Assembly: GCF_024400215.1 (NCBI RefSeq)
Contig: NZ_CP053748.1
Coordinates: forward strand, 1,364,001 to 1,428,000
DNA from: Massilia sp. erpn
GTDB lineage: Bacteria > Pseudomonadota > Gammaproteobacteria > Burkholderiales > Burkholderiaceae_D
Reading direction: 5' to 3'
DNA: 64,000 nucleotides
The notes beneath the pieces are model-generated. The model searched no databases, was not told the DNA's origin, and was given only the letters and a program-made list of their open reading frames with translations. Below, piece after piece: positions 9,015-15,945 of this stretch; within the stretch, counting starts at the first letter, position 1, and each line of letters begins with the position of its first letter. The position numbers were made by a program, and so were the translations under genes.

Positions 9015-10136
9015 TTATGCTGCGGTCTTGCTTGGATCTTCCAGTACGCCGCGGCGGATCTGATCCAGTTCGATCGATTCGAACAGGGCGCGGAAGTTGC
9101 CTTCGCCGAAGCCCTGGTCGCCCTTGCGCTGGATGATTTCAAAGAAGATCGGGCCGATCACGTTCTGCGTGAAGATCTGCAGCAGCAGCTCGCGCTCGTT
9201 CTCGGCGCTGCGGCCGTCGATCAGGATGCGCAGGCGGCGCAGCTCTTCCAGCTGCTCGCCGTGGTTCGGCAGGCGGCGGTTCACCAGCTCGTAGTAGGTC
9301 TCGATGGTGTCCTGGAAGATGATGCCGTTGTCGCGCAGGCCTTGCACGGTGCCGTACACGTCGTCGGTGCCCAGCGCGATGTGCTGGATGCCTTCGCCGT
9401 GGTATTCGTTCAGGTACTCGGCGATCTGCGACTTGTCGTCCGACGATTCGTTGATCGGGATGCGGATCTTGCCGCAAGGCGAAGTCATGGCCTTCGATTT
9501 CAGGCCGGTCAGCTTGCCCTCGATGTCGAAGTAGCGCACTTCGCGGAAGTTGAACAGGCGCTCGTAGAAGTCAGCCCACTCCTTCATGCGGCCGCGGTAG
9601 ACGTTGTGGGTCAGGTGGTCGATATAGGTCAGGCCATTGCCGACCGGATTGGCTTCGGCACCGGGAATGGCGACGAAGTCGGCGTCGTAGATGCTGATGT
9701 CGCCGATGCTGCCGGGCGCCGCATCCTTGTTCTTGCCGCGCCAGCGGTCCACCAGGTACAGCAGGGAATCGCCCACGCCCTTGATGGCGGGGATGTTCAG
9801 TTCCATCGGGCCGGTCTTGTTGTCGAAGCCCCAGGCGCCCAGTTCCAGCGCGCGCTGGTAGGCATAGGCGGCGTCGTTGACGCGGATGGCGATGGCGCAT
9901 ACGGAAGGGCCGTGCTGGCGCGCGAAGCGCTGGGCAAAGGAATCCTTCTCGGCGTTGATGATGAAATTGATATCGCCCTGGCGGTACAGGGTCACGTCCT
10001 TGTGGCGGTGACGGGCGATGGCGGTGAAGCCCATGCTCTCGAACAGGGCGCCGAGGGCTTTCGGATCGGGGGCGGCGTATTCGACGAACTCGAAGCCGTC
10101 CGTACCCATCGGGTTCTCCCAGGGTGTGAATTTCAT
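9015..10136 (-). CDS. hppD: 4-hydroxyphenylpyruvate dioxygenase
   Basis: This Fe(II) enzyme converts 4-hydroxyphenylpyruvate to homogentisate in tyrosine degradation. The 373-residue protein has the expected two vicinal-oxygen-chelate halves. The iron ligands are in YIDHLTHNVYRGR (His near 173), GEGIQHIALGT (His near 250) and FFEIIQRKG (Glu near 333). The start chosen gives MKFTPWENPMG and has AAGGAGA eight bases upstream; a longer reading to 10187 lacks such a site. Transcription is divergent from the Lrp-type regulator gene. A TATACT (10164-10169, minus) could be the -10. The later steps (homogentisate dioxygenase, fumarylacetoacetase) are not in the window. Confidence 0.95.
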   Translation of the reverse strand: MKFTPWENPMGTDGFEFVEYAAPDPKALGALFESMGFTAIARHRHKDVTLYRQGDINFIINAEKDSFAQRFARQHGPSVCAIAIRVNDAAYAYQRALELGAWGFDNKTGPMELNIPAIKGVGDSLLYLVDRWRGKNKDAAPGSIGDISIYDADFVAIPGAEANPVGNGLTYIDHLTHNVYRGRMKEWADFYERLFNFREVRYFDIEGKLTGLKSKAMTSPCGKIRIPINESSDDKSQIAEYLNEYHGEGIQHIALGTDDVYGTVQGLRDNGIIFQDTIETYYELVNRRLPNHGEQLEELRRLRILIDGRSAENERELLLQIFTQNVIGPIFFEIIQRKGDQGFGEGNFRALFESIELDQIRRGVLEDPSKTAA

Positions 10137-10219
10137 GCGTGTCTCCTTATCAGAATGACGCACAGTATAGACCCCGAAGGGCGGCATTAAATTGCAAACA
10201 TTTCCCGTGCCACCCGGAC

Positions 10220-10240
10220 TTGAGCAATAATATTGCGAAA
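10220..10240. promoter_or_regulatory. Palindromic operator candidate in the hppD/lrp divergent region
   Basis: A perfect palindrome with 6-bp arms and a single central base, GCAATAATATTGC (10224-10236), is flanked symmetrically by TT (10220-10221) and AA (10239-10240). It lies about 70 bases upstream of the presumed hppD start and inside the likely regulator promoter. A half-site-like AATTGCAAA sits at 10190-10198. Lrp/AsnC proteins usually bind such AT-rich dyads, so it could mediate both autorepression and hppD control. Confidence 0.55.
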
Positions 10241-10262
10241 ATACTGTTTAAATGAGGAATTC

Positions 10263-10784
10263 ATGACCAAGATTGCGTTGGACAAAACCGACCGTAAAAT
10301 TTTGTCTATTTTGCAAGGAGATGGACGTCTTTCCAACCAGGATGTGGCCGAGCAGGTGAACCTCTCGCCCTCCCCCTGCCTGCGCCGCATCAAGCGCCTG
10401 GAAGAGGAAGGCGTTATCCGCCAATACGTGGCCCTGCTGGACCCGGACAAGATCGGCCTGGGCCTGCTGGCCTATGTGAATGTGCGGCTGGAAAAGCACA
10501 GCGACGCGGCTGCCCACAGCAACGCGCGCGCCCTCGGCGTGAACCCGACGGCCGCCTCGCCGCGCGCCGACTTCGCCGTCGCCGTCGAGCAGTGGCCGGA
10601 AGTGGTGGCCTGCTATGCGATGACGGGCGAGATGGATTATCTGCTGCGCGTGCACGTGGAAGACATGGACCACTTCTCGCGCTTCATGATGGCCACCCTG
10701 CTGCGCCACCCGGCCGTGCTGGACGTGAAATCGAGCTTCGCCCTGCAGCGCATCAAGGACACCACGGCGCTGCCGCTGGTGTAA
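10263..10784 (+). CDS. Lrp/AsnC family transcriptional regulator
   Basis: A 173-residue feast/famine regulator. The N-terminal winged helix-turn-helix is clear (LDKTDRKILSILQGDGRLSN, then VNLSPSPCLRRIKRLEEEGVI). The C-terminal RAM ligand-binding domain carries the family's YAMTGEMDYLLRV. The linker into the RAM domain holds a longer stretch than usual (about residues 90-108, Ala/Asn-rich), a mild oddity. The start MTKIALDKTD is preferred over an upstream in-frame start because a GAGG lies nine bases before it. Divergence from hppD and the operator-like palindrome suggest it senses an aromatic amino acid or its oxo-acid and controls this cluster; that is inference. Confidence 0.92.
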   Translation: MTKIALDKTDRKILSILQGDGRLSNQDVAEQVNLSPSPCLRRIKRLEEEGVIRQYVALLDPDKIGLGLLAYVNVRLEKHSDAAAHSNARALGVNPTAASPRADFAVAVEQWPEVVACYAMTGEMDYLLRVHVEDMDHFSRFMMATLLRHPAVLDVKSSFALQRIKDTTALPLV

Positions 10785-10789
10785 GCGGC

Positions 10790-11206
10790 ATGTCCGCTCC
10801 CGCGCACAGCTACCGCCCCGCCGAATTCGCCGAACTGCAGCTGCAGGCCCGCTGGCTGGATACCGAGCATGCGCGGCGGGCCTACGACTATGCGCTGCAA
10901 TATGCCCATCCCCAGCGCTACGGCCTGAATGGCGCCACCGTCGAGCAGATCGAACAGCACCGGATCGCCAGCCGCACCGTCGCCCGCGACTGGCTGGCGG
11001 CCCGGCTTTCGGCCGCCGGCAGCGTGCAGATCGTCTTCGGCGACGATGAAGTCTGCGTGGTCCCCGCCGCGCAATTTCTCGCCAGCTGGGACCAGCTCTT
11101 CTTCCCCGGCCGCGACGACGCCATGATCCTGCACAACCTCGATCAGACCGTGCTGTTCTACTGTCACGAACAGGAACTGGAAATCGGCCAGCGCAAGCGC
11201 GCATAA
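10790..11206 (+). CDS. Hypothetical protein downstream of the Lrp regulator
   Basis: A 138-residue protein starting five bases after the regulator's stop codon, so probably co-transcribed with it. I do not recognise a family. It is soluble and rich in aromatic residues and Glu/Gln. The first half is helical (FAELQLQARWLDTEHARRAY). The second half looks like a small alpha/beta unit (VQIVFGDDEVCVVPAAQFL, then WDQLFFPGRDD and TVLFYCHEQELEIG). There is no signal peptide or membrane segment. Codon use matches the high-GC neighbours, so it belongs to the host background rather than to the lower-GC pair that follows. Confidence 0.7.
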   Translation: MSAPAHSYRPAEFAELQLQARWLDTEHARRAYDYALQYAHPQRYGLNGATVEQIEQHRIASRTVARDWLAARLSAAGSVQIVFGDDEVCVVPAAQFLASWDQLFFPGRDDAMILHNLDQTVLFYCHEQELEIGQRKRA

Positions 11207-11257
11207 GCAGCACTGGCTTGAGGGTGATCATCAGACCGTCGCGGCCCGCGCCCTACC

Positions 11258-12063
11258 ATGAACGGACCGCATCCCTCCGTTCACGCCATGACGCCCCTGC
11301 AAGCCGAATTCTGGGAACAAAACGTCGCCCGCCTCGAAGCGCAGTTGCTGAGCCAACCACTCGGCCGTCTTTTTACCGGCAAGCTCTACCTCAACAAGAA
11401 TACCCCCTTTCCTGGACTTGATCTGAGCAGTGCTCGAAACGCAGGCTTGCACCTCTCGCCTGCCGAAGTGGGCCGCCTATGCATGGCGCCAGACGAGTCG
11501 ACTATCAGGATCAGGCGTTTACGCGAGCAACACGACGGCACACCCGCCGGTGTACACATCATCTCGGCCAACAAATTCCTTCAACAAGGCGAGCGCCTCA
11601 TAGTTGTGGCCTATACGGATGCAGAGGGTGTTGCCATCCGCTTAAACGCCCTGCATCTGGCCCGTGTAATGCTTGACGACCACGCCCCAGCCCGGTTTGG
11701 CACAGTAGCTTTTGGACTCATGGCCTGCGCAGCGTATCGCTTCGGTTTCAGTAAGATCACCTTGTTTGCAGCAGGGAGAGGAAAGGGAAGCTGTACTTTC
11801 GGGCCGGAAGATCAGATAGGCTATCTCTAGTATGGCCCAAATTTGGCTTTGATGCCGCCTTGGTGCCTGCCGACCTAAACGCCGAACCGCAACTTGCGCA
11901 CTGCAACAGCGTGCAGGACGTTATGCAAATAGCCCCGCTTTGGTGGCAAGCCCACGGCCATGGCCGCGAGATGACATTCGACCTGGCCCCTGGCAGTCGC
12001 TCGTGGGAGGTTCTGCTACACTACATAAGCAAGGCGTTCGCATGGAGGGCTTTTGATGAATGA
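11258..12063 (+). pseudogene. Unknown gene interrupted by a frameshift
   Basis: A 190-residue frame (starting at 11258, or at an internal ATG at 11288) stops with TAG at 11828-11830. The adjacent frame continues without a stop to 12063 and reads VWPKFGFDAALVPADLNAEP directly after the last sense codons. Removing one CT from the CTCT at 11825-11828 joins them as GYLVWPKFGFDAAL, a continuous protein of about 268 residues. The natural explanation is a dinucleotide slip, either real or a sequencing error. The N-terminal part contains a helical lead (AEFWEQNVARLEAQLL) and an alpha/beta section. I do not recognise the family. GC is visibly lower than in neighbours (55-62% per line by hand count, against about 73% in a cca line). 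Confidence 0.55.
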
Positions 12064-12304
12064 CAAAAAGGCTTTGGAGGCTGAGCAGATTGCCGCCTAT
12101 CTCCGGAACGCGGACGAATGGCGCGACCAGAATAGCTTAAGTACGCTGCCCATTCTTGACGAGGGCGTGACGCTGGAGAACGGTGTATTCAAGGTCCAGA
12201 TTCCCGCCTACGCCAAGTCCATCTCCGAGCTGGGTGGTCCGACCAAAGTGTTCGGGCCGTCGCAAATCTGGATTCCCGAATACAAACTCGAAAACGAGGA
12301 TTAA
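12056..12304 (+). CDS. Small hypothetical protein coupled to the frameshifted gene
   Basis: An 82-residue acidic protein (MNDKKALEAEQIAAYL start) whose ATG lies inside the last codons of the preceding gene, an eight-base overlap that suggests translational coupling. The N-terminal half is helical and the C-terminal half strand-rich (VFKVQIPAYAKSI, then KVFGPSQIWIPEYKLENED). No family recognised. The small size, tight coupling and lower GC resemble the second gene of an effector-immunity or toxin-antitoxin pair, but nothing in the sequence proves that. Its stop overlaps the stop codon of the convergent GNAT gene. Confidence 0.7.
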   Translation: MNDKKALEAEQIAAYLRNADEWRDQNSLSTLPILDEGVTLENGVFKVQIPAYAKSISELGGPTKVFGPSQIWIPEYKLENED

Positions 12305-12978
12305 TTGTCGGGCTTATGGCCGGGCAGCTTGTCGAGCAGCTTGGCGGCGGCGCGCACATTGGCTTTCAGGGCGTAGTCAATGGTGGCGAGCTGCTCCTGC
12401 ATGGCTTCCTGCAGCACGCTGGCCGGGTCGGCCGGCGGCAGCTTCAGATAGGCGTCGGCTTCGCCGTAGTCGCGGTGGATTTCCATGCCGGCCTTTTTCG
12501 CAATGTGCATCATGGTCTGGTTGGATGACAGGCAATGCATGTACAGTGTGTCGACATCGTTGTTGCGGCAGGCGATATTGGCGCGCTCGAACAGCTTGGA
12601 ACCGATGCCCAGGCCGCGCGCCGTCTTCAGCACCGAAACGCCGAATTCGGCCACCTGCTCCTTGTCCGTCACGCCGCTTTTGGATGGCTCTTTCGGCGCG
12701 AAGCCAAGATGGCCGACGGCCACCAGCTTGAAGACGCGGTTGTAGACACCAAAAACCAGGTCGCGGCCGAAATCGATGCCGTTGACGTATTTCGTGACCT
12801 GCTCGTCCGGCAGCTGGGAGCCGAAGCGCAGCAGGCGGTCGCTCTTTTCGAGCGCCAGAAAATGCTTGAGCATGCGGCGCCGGTCGCGCTCGCGCAACTC
12901 CTTGACCGGCACCGTTTCGCGCTGCGAGCCGCCGAACCAGCGGCGCAGCGGGTTGCCAAACAAATTCAGGCTGCTCAT
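12301..12978 (-). CDS. GNAT family N-acetyltransferase
   Basis: A 225-residue protein with a GNAT core: the acetyl-CoA pyrophosphate-binding loop is seen as ARGLGIGSKLFERA near residues 122-135, preceded by the strand EFGVSVL. An N-terminal basic segment (residues 1-40) and a C-terminal helical tail (about 185-225) flank the domain. The acceptor substrate is unknown. It overlaps the end of cca by four bases (ATGA), placing it last in the slt-to-cca operon. Confidence 0.85.
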   Translation of the reverse strand: MSSLNLFGNPLRRWFGGSQRETVPVKELRERDRRRMLKHFLALEKSDRLLRFGSQLPDEQVTKYVNGIDFGRDLVFGVYNRVFKLVAVGHLGFAPKEPSKSGVTDKEQVAEFGVSVLKTARGLGIGSKLFERANIACRNNDVDTLYMHCLSSNQTMMHIAKKAGMEIHRDYGEADAYLKLPPADPASVLQEAMQEQLATIDYALKANVRAAAKLLDKLPGHKPDN

Positions 12979-14228
12979 GCCGAATCTCCTTCTCCATCGT
13001 CATCCGCGCCAAGCGCGGCACGCACGGCGCCGACGCGGGCGCGGTGCACCATTTCCGGAATGCGCGCTGGTTCGCTGCAGCCCTGGGCGATTTCGCCGGC
13101 GTTCACGCCGCGCGCGGCGGCCAGGGCTTTTTCCAGATACGCCAGCTGCGGATAGGGCGCGTCACGGAAGCTGACGCCCTGCCCTTCGCGGCCGCGCGCA
13201 TCGCATTGCGCGGCCAGCAGCAGCTGGCAGAAACGGGCCGGCTTGCGGAAGCCGTCGCAGCGCTCCAGCAGCTTGACGACGGTATTTGGCCGCAACTCCA
13301 GCGCGCGCGCCACATTGCCATGCTCGCGCGCCGTCATCACGGCAAGGTCGCGGCATTCAACCGGCACCTTCAGGCGCTGGCAGACCTGCTGTACCAGTTC
13401 CACGCCCAGGCCTTCGTGGCCATGGTGGGCCGGCCATTGCTCGGACGGCGTCACGCCCTTGCCCAGGTCGTGCAGCAGGGCGGCGAAGCGCACCGGCAAT
13501 TCATGGTCCTGCGCGGCGGCATAGTCCACCACCTGCTGCATATGGATGCCGGTATCGATTTCGGGATGATGTTTTTCCGGCTGCGGCACGCCCCACAGGC
13601 GGTCCAGCTCGGGCACGATGCGCGCCAGCGCGCCGCAGTCGCGCAGTACCTGCAGCATGCGCGAGGGCGTCTGCTCCATCAGGCCGCGCGACAGTTCCTG
13701 CCAGACGCGTTCGGCCACCAGGGCATCGACCTCGCCCTCATCCACCATCTTGCGCATCAACGCATTGGTTTCGGGCGCGACGCGGAAGTCGGGATAGCGC
13801 GCGGCGAAACGGGCCACGCGCAGGATGCGCACCGGATCTTCGGCAAAGGCGTCCGAGACATGGCGGAAGATGCGGTCGCGGATATCCTGCTGGCCGTTGA
13901 AGGGATCGGTCAACGCGCCGTCCTCGGCGCGGGCGATGGCATTGATGGTCAGGTCGCGCCGCACCAGATCGTCCTCCAGCGTGACGTCGGGCGCGGTGTG
14001 GAAAACGAAACCCTTGTAGCCGGGCGCGGTCTTGCGCTCGGTGCGCGCCAGCGCATACTCCTCCTGCGTCTGCGGATGCAGGAAGACCGGGAAATCCTTG
14101 CCCACCGGACGGAAGCCCTGCTTCAGCATCTCCTCCGGCGTGGCGCCCACCACCACATGGTCGTGGTCTTTTACAGGCAGGCCAAGCAGCGCATCGCGCA
14201 CGGCACCGCCGACAACATACGTCTTCAA
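12975..14228 (-). CDS. cca: Multifunctional CCA-adding tRNA nucleotidyltransferase
   Basis: Adds or repairs the 3'-CCA of tRNAs. The 417-residue protein has the class II nucleotidyltransferase head (VVGGAVRDALLGLPVKDHDH, with the metal-binding Asp pair), the RRDLTINAIA motif, the neck region, and a C-terminal HD phosphohydrolase domain (FAALLHDLGKG) as in the E. coli-type bifunctional enzyme. The start codon is TTG: the reading MKTYVVGGAVRD is the family's standard N-terminus and no ATG is available in frame nearby. TTG overlaps the GST stop codon (TTGA), so translation is probably coupled. Confidence 0.96.
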   Translation of the reverse strand: MKTYVVGGAVRDALLGLPVKDHDHVVVGATPEEMLKQGFRPVGKDFPVFLHPQTQEEYALARTERKTAPGYKGFVFHTAPDVTLEDDLVRRDLTINAIARAEDGALTDPFNGQQDIRDRIFRHVSDAFAEDPVRILRVARFAARYPDFRVAPETNALMRKMVDEGEVDALVAERVWQELSRGLMEQTPSRMLQVLRDCGALARIVPELDRLWGVPQPEKHHPEIDTGIHMQQVVDYAAAQDHELPVRFAALLHDLGKGVTPSEQWPAHHGHEGLGVELVQQVCQRLKVPVECRDLAVMTAREHGNVARALELRPNTVVKLLERCDGFRKPARFCQLLLAAQCDARGREGQGVSFRDAPYPQLAYLEKALAAARGVNAGEIAQGCSEPARIPEMVHRARVGAVRAALGADDDGEGDSA

Positions 14229-14944
14229 TCCGGCATCTCCGCGTCGTGCTGCGGGGCGCTTTCGGTTTCGGCCAGCGCTTCCTCCACCCAGCGCGCCACG
14301 GCCGGATGGGCCAGCACGCGCGCGCAGTAGGCCGACAGCGCAGGCGGCAGGCTCACGCCGTAAGTCTTGAAGCGCGTCACCACCGGCGCGAAGAAGGCGT
14401 CGGCCAGCGAAAATTCGCCGAACAGGAAATGGTTATGGCCAAAGCGGCTCAGGCACTCTTCCCAGATTTCGCTGATGCGGCCGATATCGGCCTGGGTGGC
14501 CGGCGTGCGGCCCTTGCCCGGATAGCTGCCCTTGATATTCATCGCCATCGTGCTGCGCAGGCTGGCGAAGCTCGAATGCATTTCCGCGCACACCGAACGC
14601 GCCATGGCGCGCGCCGCCACGTCCTGCGGCCACAGATGCTTGTCGGGGAATTGCTCGGCCAGGTATTCGCAGATCGACAGACTGTCCCAGATCGTCATCT
14701 CGCCGGCCAGCAGCACCGGCACGCGGCCGCTGGCGCAATAGTCGGCAATCTTGCTCGAGGTGTCCGGCTGGTCGAGCAGCACGCGCACCTCGTTGAAGGG
14801 GATGGCGAAGGCGACCAGGGCCACCCAGGGCCGCATCGACCAGCTCGAATAATTCTTGTTGCCGATGACCAGGGTCAGGCCGGGTTCACGGGCGGCGGCC
14901 AGGGTCTGGCTCAGGGTCGGATCAAGTTCTGTGGTTTGCATCAT
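14225..14944 (-). CDS. Glutathione S-transferase family protein
   Basis: A GST-fold protein of 239 residues. The N-terminal thioredoxin-like domain includes NKNYSSWSMRPWVAL and the cis-Pro/glutathione-binding stretch GRVPVLLAGEMTIWDSLSICEYL. The helical C-terminal domain follows (FGEFSLADAFFAPVVTRF). It resembles the group in which a Ser near the N-terminus activates glutathione. Two adjacent ATG codons could start it; the second (14941) has better spacing from AGGA. It sits between the NDUFA9-like gene and cca in a tight operon; the physiological substrate is unknown. Confidence 0.9.
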   Translation of the reverse strand: MMQTTELDPTLSQTLAAAREPGLTLVIGNKNYSSWSMRPWVALVAFAIPFNEVRVLLDQPDTSSKIADYCASGRVPVLLAGEMTIWDSLSICEYLAEQFPDKHLWPQDVAARAMARSVCAEMHSSFASLRSTMAMNIKGSYPGKGRTPATQADIGRISEIWEECLSRFGHNHFLFGEFSLADAFFAPVVTRFKTYGVSLPPALSAYCARVLAHPAVARWVEEALAETESAPQHDAEMPD

Positions 14945-14957
14945 GGTCCTGTTCAGG

Positions 14958-15920
14958 TTAGCGGCCTGCGCGGCTGCGGAATTCGTCGTTGCGGAGCCGC
15001 CCGGCATAGTGCGGCGCCACCGCTTCCAGCGCGGTGGGAGGAATGCCCAGGTCTTCGGCCACCAGGGCTTGCGTATTCGGCGCCAGCACATTATCACGAC
15101 TCATCGAGTCGAGATTATCGCGGCTCATCAGCGGTGTGCCGGGCATATGCTCGAGCAGGAAGGCCTGGATGCGCGCCAGCGCCGGCGGCAGCGCCACGAT
15201 GGGGCGCGGGTGGCCGGTAGCGCTGCCCGCCAGGCGCACAATCTCTTCCAGAGTATAGATTTTCGGACCGGCCAGTTCGACCACCTGGCCGCGCGTCTGC
15301 GGCAGCGAGAGCGCGTCGACGAAAGCTTGCGCCACGTCTTCCACGAAGACGGGCTGGAAGCGCGCGTCGGCGCAGGCCAGCGGCAGCACCGGCAGGCGGC
15401 GCTGCAGGGCGGCGAACAGATTGATGAAATGGTCGTCCGGCCCGAACACCACCGAGGGGCGGAAGATGGTGGGCGAAACGGCCGGGTTGGAACGCGCCGC
15501 CAGTTCGCCATCGGCCTTGGAGCGCAGATACATCGACGGCCCGTCGGCGGCCGCGCCCAGCGCGCTCATATGCAGATAGCGCGCCACGCCGGCGGCGGCG
15601 CAGGCGGCCACGATGCGGCGCGGCAGCTCGACGTGGGCGCGCGCGAATTCCGGGCCATACGGCTGGCCGGGGTGCGAATGCAGCACGCCCACCAGATTGA
15701 TCACCGCCGTGCGGCCCTGCCCTTGCAGCAGGGCGCGCAGCGCGGCGTCATCCTGCACATCGGCCTCCACCACCTCGACGCGCGGCAGGGCCAGCAGATG
15801 GCGGCCGTGTTCCTCGCGCCGCGTAGGCACCAGCACCTCGGCCCCTTCGGCCGACAGCTTGGCGACGATGTGGCTGCCGATAAAACCGGTGCCGCCGATT
15901 ACGACAACATTCGCTTCCAT
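14958..15920 (-). CDS. NDUFA9-like NAD(P)-binding protein (atypical SDR)
   Basis: A 320-residue extended short-chain dehydrogenase-like protein. The Rossmann motif VVIGGTGFIGSHIV is at residues 6-19; the usual YxxxK is represented by MYLRSKADGE, and FRPSVVFGPDD follows. This subfamily includes the complex I accessory protein NDUFA9, but bacterial members are uncharacterised oxidoreductases or quinone-linked factors. It lies 25 bases after slt and 13 before gst on the same strand. It is cytoplasmic, with no signal peptide. Confidence 0.88.
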   Translation of the reverse strand: MEANVVVIGGTGFIGSHIVAKLSAEGAEVLVPTRREEHGRHLLALPRVEVVEADVQDDAALRALLQGQGRTAVINLVGVLHSHPGQPYGPEFARAHVELPRRIVAACAAAGVARYLHMSALGAAADGPSMYLRSKADGELAARSNPAVSPTIFRPSVVFGPDDHFINLFAALQRRLPVLPLACADARFQPVFVEDVAQAFVDALSLPQTRGQVVELAGPKIYTLEEIVRLAGSATGHPRPIVALPPALARIQAFLLEHMPGTPLMSRDNLDSMSRDNVLAPNTQALVAEDLGIPPTALEAVAPHYAGRLRNDEFRSRAGR

Positions 15921-15945
15921 GTCATCCTCCTCCCGGCAGGCCGGC

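Noticed and set aside
10592..11206. A longer version of the hypothetical gene starting inside the Lrp gene.
   Set aside because: The extra 66 residues are an out-of-frame reading of the regulator; the ATG at 10790 is a better start.
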